Source: BRH-c25 sp035417425
Lineage (GTDB): Bacteria > Bacillota > Clostridia > Lutisporales > Lutisporaceae
Length of the DNA stretch: 29,020 nt
NCBI GenBank assembly: GCA_035417425.1
Contig: DAOLPD010000016.1
Location: forward strand, 1-29,020
Reading direction: 5' to 3'
Below the pieces are notes generated by a model. The model was not told where the DNA came from. It did no database searches and saw nothing but the letters and a program-made list of their open reading frames with translations. Both the position numbers and the translations under genes were made by a program. Numbering within the stretch: the stretch's first letter is position 1; every line of letters starts with the position of its first letter. Shown here one piece after another: positions 1 through 8,077 of this stretch.

Positions 1-2
1 AA

Positions 3-884
3 AATGCAGACGATAAAAAACTTAATAAGTATGGCAAAGGTCCATTTTGTAAATTTCAGATCCCCAATGGCATAAATAAAGCAGGAGTCTATATTCTTAA
101 AATCGATGATGAAGTCAAGTATGTTGGCGAGTGCGAAAACTTAAGCAGCAGATATAACATTGGGTATGGTCAAATTTCTCCCAGAAACTGCTATGTGGGA
201 GGGCAGTCTACTAACTGCAAGATAAACTCATACATATTACAGGAAGTTAAAAATGGTTCTAAAGTCTATCTCTTGTTCTATGAAACTGAGAATAGGTTTG
301 AAGTTGAGAGGAGCTTAATAAAAAAGTATGAGCCTGAGTGGAATGCCACTTCAGGAAAATATATCTATGCTGTTGAAAAGAAGCCTGTAAATAATGGCTA
401 TAAGGAAGTGAAGAATGTGAGTAATGCAGGTAAATATTATCTACTTGAAAAATACTTAGACAGACAATCTGCTTCTCAAATTACATTAACATTCTCGGAG
501 GTAGAAAGAATTATAGGGGAGCCGCTGCCTGCTTCAGCATATAAATATCCTGCTTGGTGGGCAAACGGCGGTCATTCTCAGGCAGATGCTTGGCTGAATG
601 CCGGTTGGAAAGTTGGAGAGTTGAACCTTGGGCAGTCAGTAGTTTTTGTAAAGGATAAGCAGGCAACTATACGCACTATAAAAGTAGGCAAGAAATATAG
701 GCATTTTAAAGGGAATGAGTATCTTGTTCTGCACTTGGCAAAGCATTCTGAAACACTTGAGGATCTCGTAGTTTATCAGGCTCTGTATGGAGAACAAGGA
801 ATATGGGTTAGACCCCTTGCGATGTTTCTAGAGCAGGTAAAGGTAGAGGGGAAATTAGTTAATAGGTTTGAAGAGTGTGATTAA
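3..884 (+). CDS. GIY-YIG / DUF7662 / DUF1653 fusion protein, 5' partial
   Basis: The frame is open from the left edge of the window, so the start lies outside; 293 codons are visible. Three parts can be read. Near the N-terminus GVYILK followed by KYVGECENLSSRYN fits a GIY-YIG nuclease-type fold (GVY...YVG, then an arginine in the next helix). In the middle, YYLLEKYL, a conserved LTFSEVERIIG stretch and WWANGGHSQADAWLNAGWKV match the DUF7662 pattern. The C-terminal ~60 residues, with KYRHFKGNEYLVLHLAKHSE and VVYQALYGEQGIWVRPLAMF, match DUF1653. The domain matches are from memory of family patterns. Such fusions are usually unassigned; a nucleic-acid-processing or restriction-like role is inference. 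A GTG at 195 is an in-frame codon, not the likely start, because the GIY-YIG motif lies before it. The next gene follows after 18 nt and is probably co-transcribed. Confidence 0.8.
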   Translation, partial: NADDKKLNKYGKGPFCKFQIPNGINKAGVYILKIDDEVKYVGECENLSSRYNIGYGQISPRNCYVGGQSTNCKINSYILQEVKNGSKVYLLFYETENRFEVERSLIKKYEPEWNATSGKYIYAVEKKPVNNGYKEVKNVSNAGKYYLLEKYLDRQSASQITLTFSEVERIIGEPLPASAYKYPAWWANGGHSQADAWLNAGWKVGELNLGQSVVFVKDKQATIRTIKVGKKYRHFKGNEYLVLHLAKHSETLEDLVVYQALYGEQGIWVRPLAMFLEQVKVEGKLVNRFEECD

Positions 885-902
885 TAAGGAGGAGGGATTG
901 GA

Positions 903-1508
903 TTGGCCTCTGTAAAAAAGCCTGACACTATTGATGATATTACTTTACACGAAGCGATAAAGAGAGTTATAAATGAATGTGGTCCTGCTAAAGTTTCAGA
1001 AATAACTGCGAAAGTAAATGAAAAAGGATTATATAGGAGATTGGATGGAAACCCTGTGCCGGCTAATCAGGTTAGTGCCCGAATACGCAAATATCCCCAT
1101 ATGTTTATTAGAGAGAGCGGAAAAGTGTATTTAAATGAGAAGAATAGGATTCTTACTGTAGAGGCATCTGTGGGCGGTTATTTTGGCAGTTCATATCAGG
1201 TATATATTGATTTGGAAAATAAAACAGCATCCTATAAAAACCTTGAAGGCGGATATGAGATTATAAGTGACAGGGAACTAATAATAGAAGATACAGCAAT
1301 TGAAAAATTTCGCTTTGAAATGGAAAGTATTCGGATTTTAGAATGGGAAAAGGAATACTTTGTGCCAATCCTTGATGGGACAAGTTGGTCAGTGACTATC
1401 AAAACCGAAGGAGGGTTATTTGAAAGTAACGGAGCAAATGCTTTTCCGAGAAATTGGAGCAATTTCTGTAATAGCATTGAAAAGATTGTTATGGGTGAAT
1501 TCAGGTGA
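903..1508 (+). CDS. HARE-HTH domain protein
   Basis: A 201-residue protein starting at TTG, chosen because AAGGAGGAGGG lies just upstream. Residues ~15-75 (LHEAIKRVINECG, VSEITAKVNEKGLYRR, a polar loop, VSARIRKYPHMFIRESGKVYL) fit the HARE-HTH winged-helix domain (HB1/ASXL/restriction endonuclease HTH), known from restriction enzymes, RNA polymerase delta and chromatin proteins. The C-terminal ~100 residues are a beta-rich region ending in SNGANAFPRNWSNFCNSI, a pattern I have seen in uncharacterised proteins but cannot name. It probably binds DNA as a partner of the upstream GIY-YIG fusion. After the stop, another frame reads SGDWLYFEVWIKEEVEYVAD up to about 1578, so a frameshifted tail or decayed neighbour is possible. 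Confidence 0.7.
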   Translation: MASVKKPDTIDDITLHEAIKRVINECGPAKVSEITAKVNEKGLYRRLDGNPVPANQVSARIRKYPHMFIRESGKVYLNEKNRILTVEASVGGYFGSSYQVYIDLENKTASYKNLEGGYEIISDRELIIEDTAIEKFRFEMESIRILEWEKEYFVPILDGTSWSVTIKTEGGLFESNGANAFPRNWSNFCNSIEKIVMGEFR

Positions 1509-1648
1509 TTGGCTGTATTTTGAGGTGTGGATTAAAGAGGAAGTTGAATATGTTGCTGATATATTGGCTGAAATATGAAGGCAAACCGGAATCAATGAGA
1601 AAGTAAAGCACAGCTAGGTATTTGCCAATGCCAGAGGAGGGCCTGACT

Positions 1649-2614
1649 ATGTCAAACATAGTACTTGACGGAATAATGGGCTTGTGTGTTGCAGACGCCT
1701 TGGGGGTGCCGGTTGAATTCACGGGCAGGGAAATGTTGAGAAAAAATCCCGTGACAGGTATGCGTTCTTATGGTACATACAATCAACCGGCAGGTACATG
1801 GTCGGATGATACCAGCATGACTCTCTGCCTGGCAGACAGCCTTTCCAAAGGACTTGACTATAACGACATTATGAAAAGGTTTATACTGTGGTTTGAGGAA
1901 GGGAAATATGCACCCCATGGAGAAGTGTTTGATGTAGGAAATGCAACACGTAAAGCACTCATGAGGTTTCTATCGGGATCAGCACCCTTGGAATGCGGAG
2001 GGCTTAGCGACCATGACAACGGAAATGGGTCACTTATGAGAATACTGCCCATAGTGTATTACCTTAAAGACAATTACGGTGCTAAAATAACTGAAAATGA
2101 TGAGGCAATGGCGATAATCCATAATGTATCTTCTCTCACGCATGCACATAAGCGCAGCCTTATTGCCTGCGGAATCTACTGTTCCATTGCAGCTATGTTA
2201 ATGGGAAGCACAGAACTTTCAACGGCAGTAAGCTTCGGAATCAGTAAAGCGGTTGAATTTTACAGAAGGCATGAAGAGTATAGTGATGAACTGAGTCATT
2301 ATGAAAGGCTTAATAATAAGTCTTTCGCCTCAGTTCCCATGGAGGATATAAAAAGCAGCGGCTATGTGGTGGATACCCTCGAAGCTGCGGCCTGGTGCCT
2401 GTTGAACACAAATGACTACAAGGAATGTGTCCTGACGGCAGTCAACCTTGGTGAAGATACGGATACTGTGGCAGCAGCTGCCGGAGGGCTTGCAGGGCTG
2501 TACTATGGCTATGGGAGCATTCCGCAGGAATGGCTGTCTGTAATAGTTAGGCGCGGTTATATTGAAGGTATCTGCAGTAAGCTGTATGAGGCTATAAGCC
2601 AAAGGAATTTTTAA
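1649..2614 (+). CDS. ADP-ribosylglycohydrolase family protein
   Basis: A 321-residue protein of the DraG/ARH family, which removes ADP-ribose from proteins, nucleic acids or small molecules using a dinuclear Mg or Mn centre. Visible family motifs are GLCVADALGVPVEF at the N-terminus, WSDDTSMTL with metal-binding D53 and D54, GNGSLMRILPI, and the C-terminal LGEDTDTVAAAAGG with D270 and D272. Length matches the family. ATG 1649 is preferred over the in-frame TTG at 1622 because AGAGGAGG sits 8 nt before it. The substrate cannot be deduced. The gene stands between a HARE-HTH/GIY-YIG pair and an HD/nuclease pair, so a role in nucleotide or ADP-ribose signalling linked to defence is possible but unproven. 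Confidence 0.9.
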   Translation: MSNIVLDGIMGLCVADALGVPVEFTGREMLRKNPVTGMRSYGTYNQPAGTWSDDTSMTLCLADSLSKGLDYNDIMKRFILWFEEGKYAPHGEVFDVGNATRKALMRFLSGSAPLECGGLSDHDNGNGSLMRILPIVYYLKDNYGAKITENDEAMAIIHNVSSLTHAHKRSLIACGIYCSIAAMLMGSTELSTAVSFGISKAVEFYRRHEEYSDELSHYERLNNKSFASVPMEDIKSSGYVVDTLEAAAWCLLNTNDYKECVLTAVNLGEDTDTVAAAAGGLAGLYYGYGSIPQEWLSVIVRRGYIEGICSKLYEAISQRNF

Positions 2615-2662
2615 TATATAACGAGCATTCCTGTAATGAATAAAAATGGGCTTTGAAAAAAG

Positions 2663-2734
2663 AGGTGCCAGTCTGCCAACTTGTTAGCTTGTATGAGGAG
2701 AAGTTATAAACTGGCAGACTGGCACCAAGGAACG
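2663..2734. repeat. Palindromic dispersed repeat, complete copy
   Basis: The arms GGTGCCAGTCTGCCA (2664-2678) and TGGCAGACTGGCACC (2712-2726) are perfect 15-bp inverted repeats around a 33-nt loop, followed by AAGGAACG. The right half recurs at 7261-7303 and the left half at 15753-15784. This gap between the glycohydrolase and HD genes (2615-2827) holds no other convincing element. No long T run follows, so it is a REP/MITE-like repeat rather than a standard terminator. Confidence 0.8.
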
Positions 2735-2827
2735 TATACTAAATAAATTGAGTACGATACTGAACTTCGGATATTGACTATAACAAAAAAGCAATACATT
2801 AAAAACCAAATTATAAGGAGTATATCT

Positions 2828-3412
2828 ATGAATGAGAATGTATTGGAAAGATATAAACACATAAAATCCCTTGTTGTAGATCGAAAAGAGCAATTCGACA
2901 GGCTGATAAATTTTATGGAAAAAGAGACTACCTGGCTATCCGCACCAGCAAGTACAAAGTTTCATCTTTGCAAGGAAGGTGGCCTATTAGAGCACTCAAT
3001 AAATGTCGCAGAAACTATTCTTAAGATTAAGACTGCTATTGCACCGGAAATAACTGATGAAAGCTGTGTGATAGTTGCATTGCTGCATGACTTAGGGAAA
3101 GTGGGTATGCCGGGGAACCCCCAGTATCTTATAAATGAACCAACAGCAAAGCAAAAGCAATACGGATATCCTGTCAGCATTCCATATAGATTTAATTATA
3201 ATCTGACCTATATGAGCGTCCCGGTCCGCAGTATATATTTGGCACTGCAGTATATCAGCTTAACAGAGGAAGAAGTACAGGCGATTGTATATCATGATGG
3301 GCAGTATGTAGAGGATAATCGTTCTTGTGCTACACATGAAGAACCACTGACCCTTTTGTTACAATATTCTGATAGCTGGAGCGGGTTTGTAATTGAGGAG
3401 AACAAGCTATGA
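2828..3412 (+). CDS. HD-domain phosphohydrolase-like protein
   Basis: A 194-residue protein. ATG 2828 is chosen over the upstream in-frame TTG (2774) because AAGGAG lies 7 nt before it. The HD superfamily signature is visible: H56 in GGLLEHSINV, the H87-D88 pair in ALLHDLGKVG, and a distal H156-D157 in IVYHDGQY. These residues normally bind divalent metal for phosphomonoester or phosphodiester hydrolysis, often of nucleotides. The substrate is unknown. Its stop overlaps the next start by 4 nt (ATGA), so it is translationally coupled to the PD-(D/E)XK nuclease gene, and the two probably work together. A palindromic repeat lies in its upstream region. Confidence 0.8.
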   Translation: MNENVLERYKHIKSLVVDRKEQFDRLINFMEKETTWLSAPASTKFHLCKEGGLLEHSINVAETILKIKTAIAPEITDESCVIVALLHDLGKVGMPGNPQYLINEPTAKQKQYGYPVSIPYRFNYNLTYMSVPVRSIYLALQYISLTEEEVQAIVYHDGQYVEDNRSCATHEEPLTLLLQYSDSWSGFVIEENKL

Positions 3413-4026
3413 AAGAGTACAATGGAATTGGATTGACACCAATATTTCATTCGGAAATATCTTCAAGCTATATGATTTATGATATATTTGATAATCATAA
3501 AGAAATTGTTGCACAACTTATAAAGTATCAATTTAATATACTAGCGGAAAATATTTACGTTAGCAGAGAATGCTCATATAACGATAAAGGTTCTATAGAC
3601 ATATTTATAGAGTTTACGGATTCAGGGGAAAAATGTGCTTTGATGATAGAAGTGAAAGTACATGATTACTTTAGTGCAACAGATGGACAAATCAGCACAT
3701 ACTATAATGCTGTCGTAGAAGATGGTAGCTATAGAAAGGTATATTTTATATATCTTACACAGTTTACAGAGGAAAATGATTTCACTGAAATTACAGAACC
3801 GAAAACTATTATTGAAGCTAAAAAAGGTAAAGAACTCATAAAAAATGAGTTTATACATATTTCTTGGGAACAGATGCATTCATTTTTGGCTCAATATTAT
3901 GATATTCTTACTGAAGAACAAAAACTAATTGTATCATTAAACAGACAATGGATTTTATATCAATGCAGAGTCGACTTGGAGGCTAATAAAATAGATGTTG
4001 GAGAAAGAGGACTTGAGGACTGTTAA
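3409..4026 (+). pseudogene. PD-(D/E)XK nuclease, 5' part, interrupted by IS21-family element
   Basis: Codons 1-204 belong to a PD-(D/E)XK nuclease superfamily protein. The active-site pattern is intact: D64 in GSIDIFIEF, E81-V-K83 in LMIEVKV, then Q94-x3-Y98 (QISTY), the QxxxY motif of RecB-like nucleases. The reading frame then runs into the insertion sequence, which adds one Cys codon (TGT) and a TAA stop. The rest of the gene lies at 6441-6872 in the compatible frame; joining codon 204 (4018-4020) to 6441 gives 347 codons. The truncated 205-residue product retains the catalytic core but lacks the C-terminal region; whether it is active is unknown. It overlaps the upstream HD gene by 4 nt. 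Confidence 0.88.
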
Positions 4027-4073
4027 TGCTACTCTAAAATTGTACCACATACCGGTTGAAAAATAGGCCACCC
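4021..4073. repeat. Left terminal inverted repeat region of the IS21-family element
   Basis: It starts TGTTAATG and contains two boxes, TACCACATACCGG (about 4043-4055) and TAGGCCACCC (4064-4073), each matched in inverted form at the right end. Multiple end repeats of this kind are typical of IS21-family transposase binding sites. Confidence 0.85.
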
Positions 4074-4130
4074 TAATCAAATTTCCTGTATGATTATGTT
4101 ATCTACACATTTTCATATGGGAGGAAAGGT

Positions 4131-5621
4131 ATGATTAAGATGGCTCAATTAGAGGATATCAGAAAAATGTATTTCATGGAAGGGTTAAGTATCAGAGAAA
4201 TAAGCCGTAGATCCGGAGTCCACAGGGACACAATATCAAAATATATTTCCTTAGAAGAACCAAAGCCCCCCAAATATAAGTTAATAGAGGATCGTAAGCA
4301 TCCGGTGTTAGGTCCATACATACCTATGATAAAGCAGATTTTAGAGGATGATAAGAGTAGGCACAGAAAGCAACGGCATACAGGAACTAAGATATTTGAA
4401 ATATTAAAGAAGGAAGGTTTCCCAGGCGGATATAATACCCTGTCTGATTACCTTAGAAAAGAGTATAGGAAGCAAAGAGAGGCATTCCTGCCATTAGAAT
4501 TCGAGTTGGGTGCCTATGCCGAAGTCGATTGGACAGAAGGATATTTTTTTCTCAGAGGGAAGGAAACCAGAGCACATATATTCGTTATGAAACTAAGAGG
4601 GTCAGGCGGTTTTTATGTTAGGGCATACCCATTTGAAAAACAGGAAGCTTTTTTTGATGGTCATATCAGATGCTTTGAATTTATGAATGGAACGCCATAC
4701 AAAATAGCATACGATAATCTTAAAACCGCAGTTAAAAAGGTACTCCAAGGCAGTGACAGGGAAGAACAAGAGCAGTTCATATCCCTACGGACACATTACC
4801 TTTATGAGTCCACATTCTGCAGACCTGCCCGTGGTAATGAGAAGGGTGGGGTTGAAAATGCAGGCAAGGAGGCCGTCAGGAAGTTTTTCGTACCTTATCC
4901 GGATGTTGATTCATTTGATGAGTTAAACCAATATTTACATAACGAATGCCTCAAATTGTTAGAGGCTAATCCAAAATGGGAGGACGAAAAAGCAGCCTTA
5001 AGGCCATTGCCGGCAATAAGATTTGATGGAGCAAGGTACAAGGAGGCTAAAGTAAACCGATACTCTATGGTTCAATTTGAAACGAATCGATATTCGGTTC
5101 CTACTTCATATGTCGGGGAAAGGGTTACAATAAAAGCTTCAGCTGAAGAGGTTGATATTATTACAAAAGGGATGGTTATTGCAGAACATCCAAGGATATA
5201 TGGGCGTAACCAAGAGAGCATTAAATTGGATCACTATCTTGATCTGCTGCTGCAAAAGTCGCGGGCATTAGGGAACACAAAAGTATACAAACCCCAAACT
5301 CTTCCGCCCATTTACGAAGAATATCGTCGGCATTTATTAGCAAGGAATCATAATGGCAATCGGGAATTCGTGAAAATACTGATGCTGCACAGAGATTATC
5401 CTCCAGATCAGGTGTCTGATGCTATTGAAATTGCTATGGCATACAATGTCTACGGATATGATGGAGTCTTAAATATATTGGGGCAAACTCTTGTTTTAAG
5501 TCATAATATTGTGCCTATTAGCAAGGACAGGCTTCAGAGCATACCGGAAGTTATTGTAACGCCGCCAAACCTTGATAAGTATAAAGTCCTTATGCAAGGG
5601 GGTGACCATCAATGGCAGTAA
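4131..5621 (+). CDS. istA: IS21-family transposase IstA
   Basis: A 496-residue DDE transposase. An N-terminal helix-turn-helix (LSIREISRRSGVHRDTISKY, residues ~19-38) binds the element ends. The integrase-like core shows D133 in AEVDWTEGYFF, D195 in IAYDNLKTAV and E242 in GNEKGGVENAGK, consistent with a complete DDE triad. The C-terminal region is usual for the family and the length is normal. ATG 4131 follows GGGAGGAAAGGT. The gene overlaps istB by 10 nt, the common IS21 arrangement. IstA carries out strand cleavage and transfer with help from the IstB ATPase. Confidence 0.95.
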   Translation: MIKMAQLEDIRKMYFMEGLSIREISRRSGVHRDTISKYISLEEPKPPKYKLIEDRKHPVLGPYIPMIKQILEDDKSRHRKQRHTGTKIFEILKKEGFPGGYNTLSDYLRKEYRKQREAFLPLEFELGAYAEVDWTEGYFFLRGKETRAHIFVMKLRGSGGFYVRAYPFEKQEAFFDGHIRCFEFMNGTPYKIAYDNLKTAVKKVLQGSDREEQEQFISLRTHYLYESTFCRPARGNEKGGVENAGKEAVRKFFVPYPDVDSFDELNQYLHNECLKLLEANPKWEDEKAALRPLPAIRFDGARYKEAKVNRYSMVQFETNRYSVPTSYVGERVTIKASAEEVDIITKGMVIAEHPRIYGRNQESIKLDHYLDLLLQKSRALGNTKVYKPQTLPPIYEEYRRHLLARNHNGNREFVKILMLHRDYPPDQVSDAIEIAMAYNVYGYDGVLNILGQTLVLSHNIVPISKDRLQSIPEVIVTPPNLDKYKVLMQGGDHQWQ

Positions 5622-6370
5622 ATAAAATGCTTCTGGAAGCATACCTGAAAAAGCTTAAAATGCCTCAGGCTGCTAAGACATATGAGTCTCTTGCCAGGGA
5701 AGCATCTGATAACAACCTCGACTATGAAGGATATCTATTAGGCGTATTAGAGCAAGAGGTCCATCAGAGAGAAAACAACCGAATCCAAAGGGGAATACGT
5801 CAGGCTAACTTCCCGGTTATTAAAACGCTGGAAAGTTTTGATTTTAAAGCGATCCCCTGCATAAGCAAACCAAAGCTCCTAAAGCTTATGCAGGGAGAAT
5901 ATATCAAAAAACGAGAGAACATTATACTTGTCGGTAATTCCGGAGTCGGTAAGACACATATTGCATTATCGTTGGGATATGAAGCTTGCCGCCAGGGAAT
6001 GAGAGTAAAATTTTATACTGCTGCAGGTTTGATAAACGAACTGCTTGCCGCCCAACAGGAATATAGGTTAAACCGGCTTGAGAAGCAATTACTGGCGCCT
6101 CATCTGGTTATACTCGACGAATTGGGATATGTACCATTCAGCAAGATAGGTTCGGAGTTGTTATTTCAGTTCTGTTCCTCAAGATACGAAAGGGGCAGCT
6201 TGATAATTACTACAAATTTGGAATTTCCAAAATGGACGGAGGTGTTGGGGGAAGAGCAAATGACAGCAGCCTTATTGGACCGTCTTACCCATAATGCCCA
6301 TATATTGAATATTAACGGGGATAGCTATCGGTTCAAACAGGCTCTCGCTAAACAGGCGGAAATCGGTTAA
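5612..6370 (+). CDS. istB: IS21-family helper ATPase IstB
   Basis: A 252-residue AAA+ ATPase related to DnaC. Walker A is GNSGVGKT (residues ~108-115) and Walker B is LVILDEL with D169-E170. LLDRLTHNAHIL near the C-terminus fits the sensor/arginine-finger region. IstB assembles on target DNA and stimulates IstA. The start ATG 5612 lies inside the end of istA after GGGGGTGACCATCA. Full length for the family, with no sign of decay. Confidence 0.95.
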   Translation: MAVNKMLLEAYLKKLKMPQAAKTYESLAREASDNNLDYEGYLLGVLEQEVHQRENNRIQRGIRQANFPVIKTLESFDFKAIPCISKPKLLKLMQGEYIKKRENIILVGNSGVGKTHIALSLGYEACRQGMRVKFYTAAGLINELLAAQQEYRLNRLEKQLLAPHLVILDELGYVPFSKIGSELLFQFCSSRYERGSLIITTNLEFPKWTEVLGEEQMTAALLDRLTHNAHILNINGDSYRFKQALAKQAEIG

Positions 6371-6382
6371 TTTTTTATTCAT

Positions 6383-6435
6383 GGGTGGCCTAATTTTACT
6401 CCGGTAAGTGGCCTAAATTTAAATTGACATTAACA
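6383..6435. repeat. Right terminal inverted repeat region of the IS21-family element
   Basis: Read on the minus strand it begins TGTTAATG and contains GGCCACTTACCGG and TAGGCCACCC, mirroring the left end. It directly adjoins the right AGGAC target copy. Confidence 0.85.
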
Positions 6436-6440
6436 AGGAC

Positions 6441-6872
6441 TACTTTTTTGACATCAAATTTGATATTAGGAATGTGTTATCCTTTGGAAAAGAGGTTTAT
6501 GAAAATAACAGACAAATCTTAAGAATAGATTTATCGGTATTAGATGAAAAACAACTTGATATTGTTTTAGATGCAATTAAAGCATACACAAGTTCGAATG
6601 CCGTAAATAAGAGTAAGCAGTATAAGACTGAAGATTTAACCTTACATGGGGCGAAGGAATTCTTTGTGAATATGATACAGCGCATTGAGGAGTGGAAGCT
6701 ATTATCCTTTTATTCAAGGTTATTTCATTTTGCAGTAAATGAAAGCTATCTAAAGTTCAATGGAACAGGTTCAAGGGGATTTTCAATTAAGCTTGAAATA
6801 AAGGGAAAAGGCGAAATAAGCTTATGTACCATTTATAGGAATAGAATCATAGATTTTTCGCTTACAAGATAG
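6441..6872 (+). pseudogene. PD-(D/E)XK nuclease, 3' part (C-terminal region)
   Basis: This is the remainder of the gene begun at 3409. Its frame is open from a TAA at 6420 inside the element through 6872. Starting at 6441, directly after the right AGGAC copy, it supplies 143 residues beginning YFFDIKFDIRNVLSFGKEVY. Joined to codon 204 it restores one frame without any shift. The region (LRIDLSVLDEKQLDIVLDAI, then a beta-rich end with FSIKLEIKGKGEISLCTIY) has no motif I can assign. Translation on its own would need the GTG at 6474, which has no good ribosome binding site, so it is probably not expressed independently. Confidence 0.85.
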
Positions 6873-6883
6873 GGGGAATCCGG

Positions 6884-7318
6884 ATGAAGGATCAACTTAA
6901 TATTTATATAAATAGTGTTTTAGAATTTTATAATTCACTTGGAACAGATAGAATACTAAATGACCATTTTCAATCTCAAGGTGGATGTAATGAATGGGTA
7001 TTTGCAAGATTGCATAGGGCGGCTATAGACCAGGCAAATAGTGACTGTAAGGCAACTGATTCACGTTATGCAATATGGGCTGCAGATATAAAAGAAATAT
7101 TACTGGATGCAGAATCTAAGCTTAAAGAAAATAATGTAGAAGAAGCAATAAGGAATGTTAATTTAGCTATAAATGCATTGAGTGCATATATAGATATAAA
7201 GGCTCTTTTTGATTCGGATTGTGGTATGCAATTTAATACTCTTGATGAAATAATAGGTAGGTATGAAGAAGTTGATAAGTTGACAGACTGGCACCAAGGA
7301 ACGGAGGAAACAAAATGA
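6884..7318 (+). CDS. Hypothetical protein ending in a repeat-derived tail
   Basis: A 144-residue acidic, mostly helical protein starting at ATG after GGGGGAATCCGG and 11 nt downstream of the nuclease stop, so probably part of the HD/nuclease operon. I do not recognise its family. The middle (IKEILLDAESKLKENNVEEA followed by a second helix) looks like a helical bundle. The last residues, from about RYEEVDKLTDWHQGTEETK, are encoded by a half copy of the palindromic repeat also found at 2663-2734, so the original C-terminus may have been replaced. It overlaps the next gene by 4 nt (ATGA). Confidence 0.6.
   Translation: MKDQLNIYINSVLEFYNSLGTDRILNDHFQSQGGCNEWVFARLHRAAIDQANSDCKATDSRYAIWAADIKEILLDAESKLKENNVEEAIRNVNLAINALSAYIDIKALFDSDCGMQFNTLDEIIGRYEEVDKLTDWHQGTEETK
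7261..7303. repeat. Dispersed repeat, right-half copy inside a coding end
   Basis: It matches 2691-2734 with a few substitutions and small gaps; the last 20 nt, CAGACTGGCACCAAGGAACG (7284-7303), are identical. It encodes the C-terminus of the upstream protein, and its end abuts the GGAGG ribosome binding site of the next gene. Confidence 0.8.
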
Positions 7319-8010
7319 GATATACAGTGGATGAAGCAGTATTTGAGATTAATCCGGAAATAAAGTTCGGAATTCTTGTTGGAAGCAATATAAAAAATTC
7401 GGAGACTTCCGCAGAAGATGAAAAAAGATTAAGAGAAGCAGAAGAGAATATGAGAAAAACCGTTAAGGCGGAAGAGATCAGGGCATTGCTCAATGTTGCC
7501 CTGTACAGGGAGGTTATGACCAAAGCTGGAATAAACCCCAATAAATTTCTGCCTTCTGTTGAGGCTATGTTCAAGAGAATACTTAAAGGGGGGGAGCTTC
7601 CCAAAATTAATGCCCTGGTTGACTTGTGCAATGCTGTGTCTATCGAGCAGATAATTTCATTGGGTGCTCATGACCTGTCAGATATCCATGAGGATCTTGA
7701 AGTCAGCTTCAGCAGGGGAGGGGATAAATTTATCCCCTTCGGATCTGAAGAGCCTGAGATGGTAGAAGAAGGAGAACTGGTCTTTAAAAGCGGAAACTAT
7801 GTTCAGACAAGAAAATGGATCTGGAGGCAAAGCGAGCTTGGGAAAACCACTCTTGACAGTAAGGATATCTTTTTCCAGCTGGTTGGCTTTGGGGATGATC
7901 CGTCTTTGAGCAATGCAATGAGCGAGATAGAAGATTTGATAATTAATCGGTTTGGCGGAAACTCCCAAAAATATTTGGTAGACATAAATAATCGATATAT
8001 TGATTTTTAG
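7315..8010 (+). CDS. B3/4 domain protein (PheRS beta-like, COG3382 type)
   Basis: A 231-residue protein resembling the stand-alone B3/B4 domain proteins related to a region of the phenylalanyl-tRNA synthetase beta chain. Supporting features are FGILVGSNIKN at the N-terminus, the helical VALYREVMTKAGINPNKFLP, INALVDLCNAVSIEQIISLG and the late block SKDIFFQLVGFGDDPSLSNA. Length is typical of the stand-alone family. Such proteins are thought to bind tRNA or act in editing-like roles, but function is mostly unproven. Start ATG after GGAGGAAACAAA, coupled by a 4-nt overlap to the gene before it. Immediately downstream a weak AAGCA/TGCTT hairpin with a short T run (about 8011-8024) may end the transcript. 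Confidence 0.75.
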   Translation: MRYTVDEAVFEINPEIKFGILVGSNIKNSETSAEDEKRLREAEENMRKTVKAEEIRALLNVALYREVMTKAGINPNKFLPSVEAMFKRILKGGELPKINALVDLCNAVSIEQIISLGAHDLSDIHEDLEVSFSRGGDKFIPFGSEEPEMVEEGELVFKSGNYVQTRKWIWRQSELGKTTLDSKDIFFQLVGFGDDPSLSNAMSEIEDLIINRFGGNSQKYLVDINNRYIDF

Positions 8011-8077
8011 AAGCACTAATGCTTTTACCTGTATACGATCTTCTTGTATTTAATAATTTCCTTGATGAGGTCGAAAA

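Larger units (their letters stand above)
4021..6435 (+). mobile_element. IS21-family insertion sequence, complete
   Basis: A 2415-bp element carrying overlapping istA and istB. Its ends are TGTTAATG at 4021 and CATTAACA ending at 6435, and both ends carry further matching inverted boxes. It is flanked by a 5-bp target duplication, AGGAC, at 4016-4020 and 6436-6440, inside the IS21 range of 4-8 bp. Both genes look intact, so the element may still be mobile. It has inserted into a PD-(D/E)XK nuclease gene. Confidence 0.93.

Noticed and set aside
2663..2734. CRISPR-like repeat or riboswitch
   Set aside because: There is one inverted repeat without regularly spaced copies, and the sequence matches no riboswitch core known to me; the other copies lie kilobases away.
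4021..4130. Promoter or antisense RNA in the left end of the insertion element
   Set aside because: The repeated boxes are explained by the mirrored transposase-binding ends; no good promoter spacing was found.
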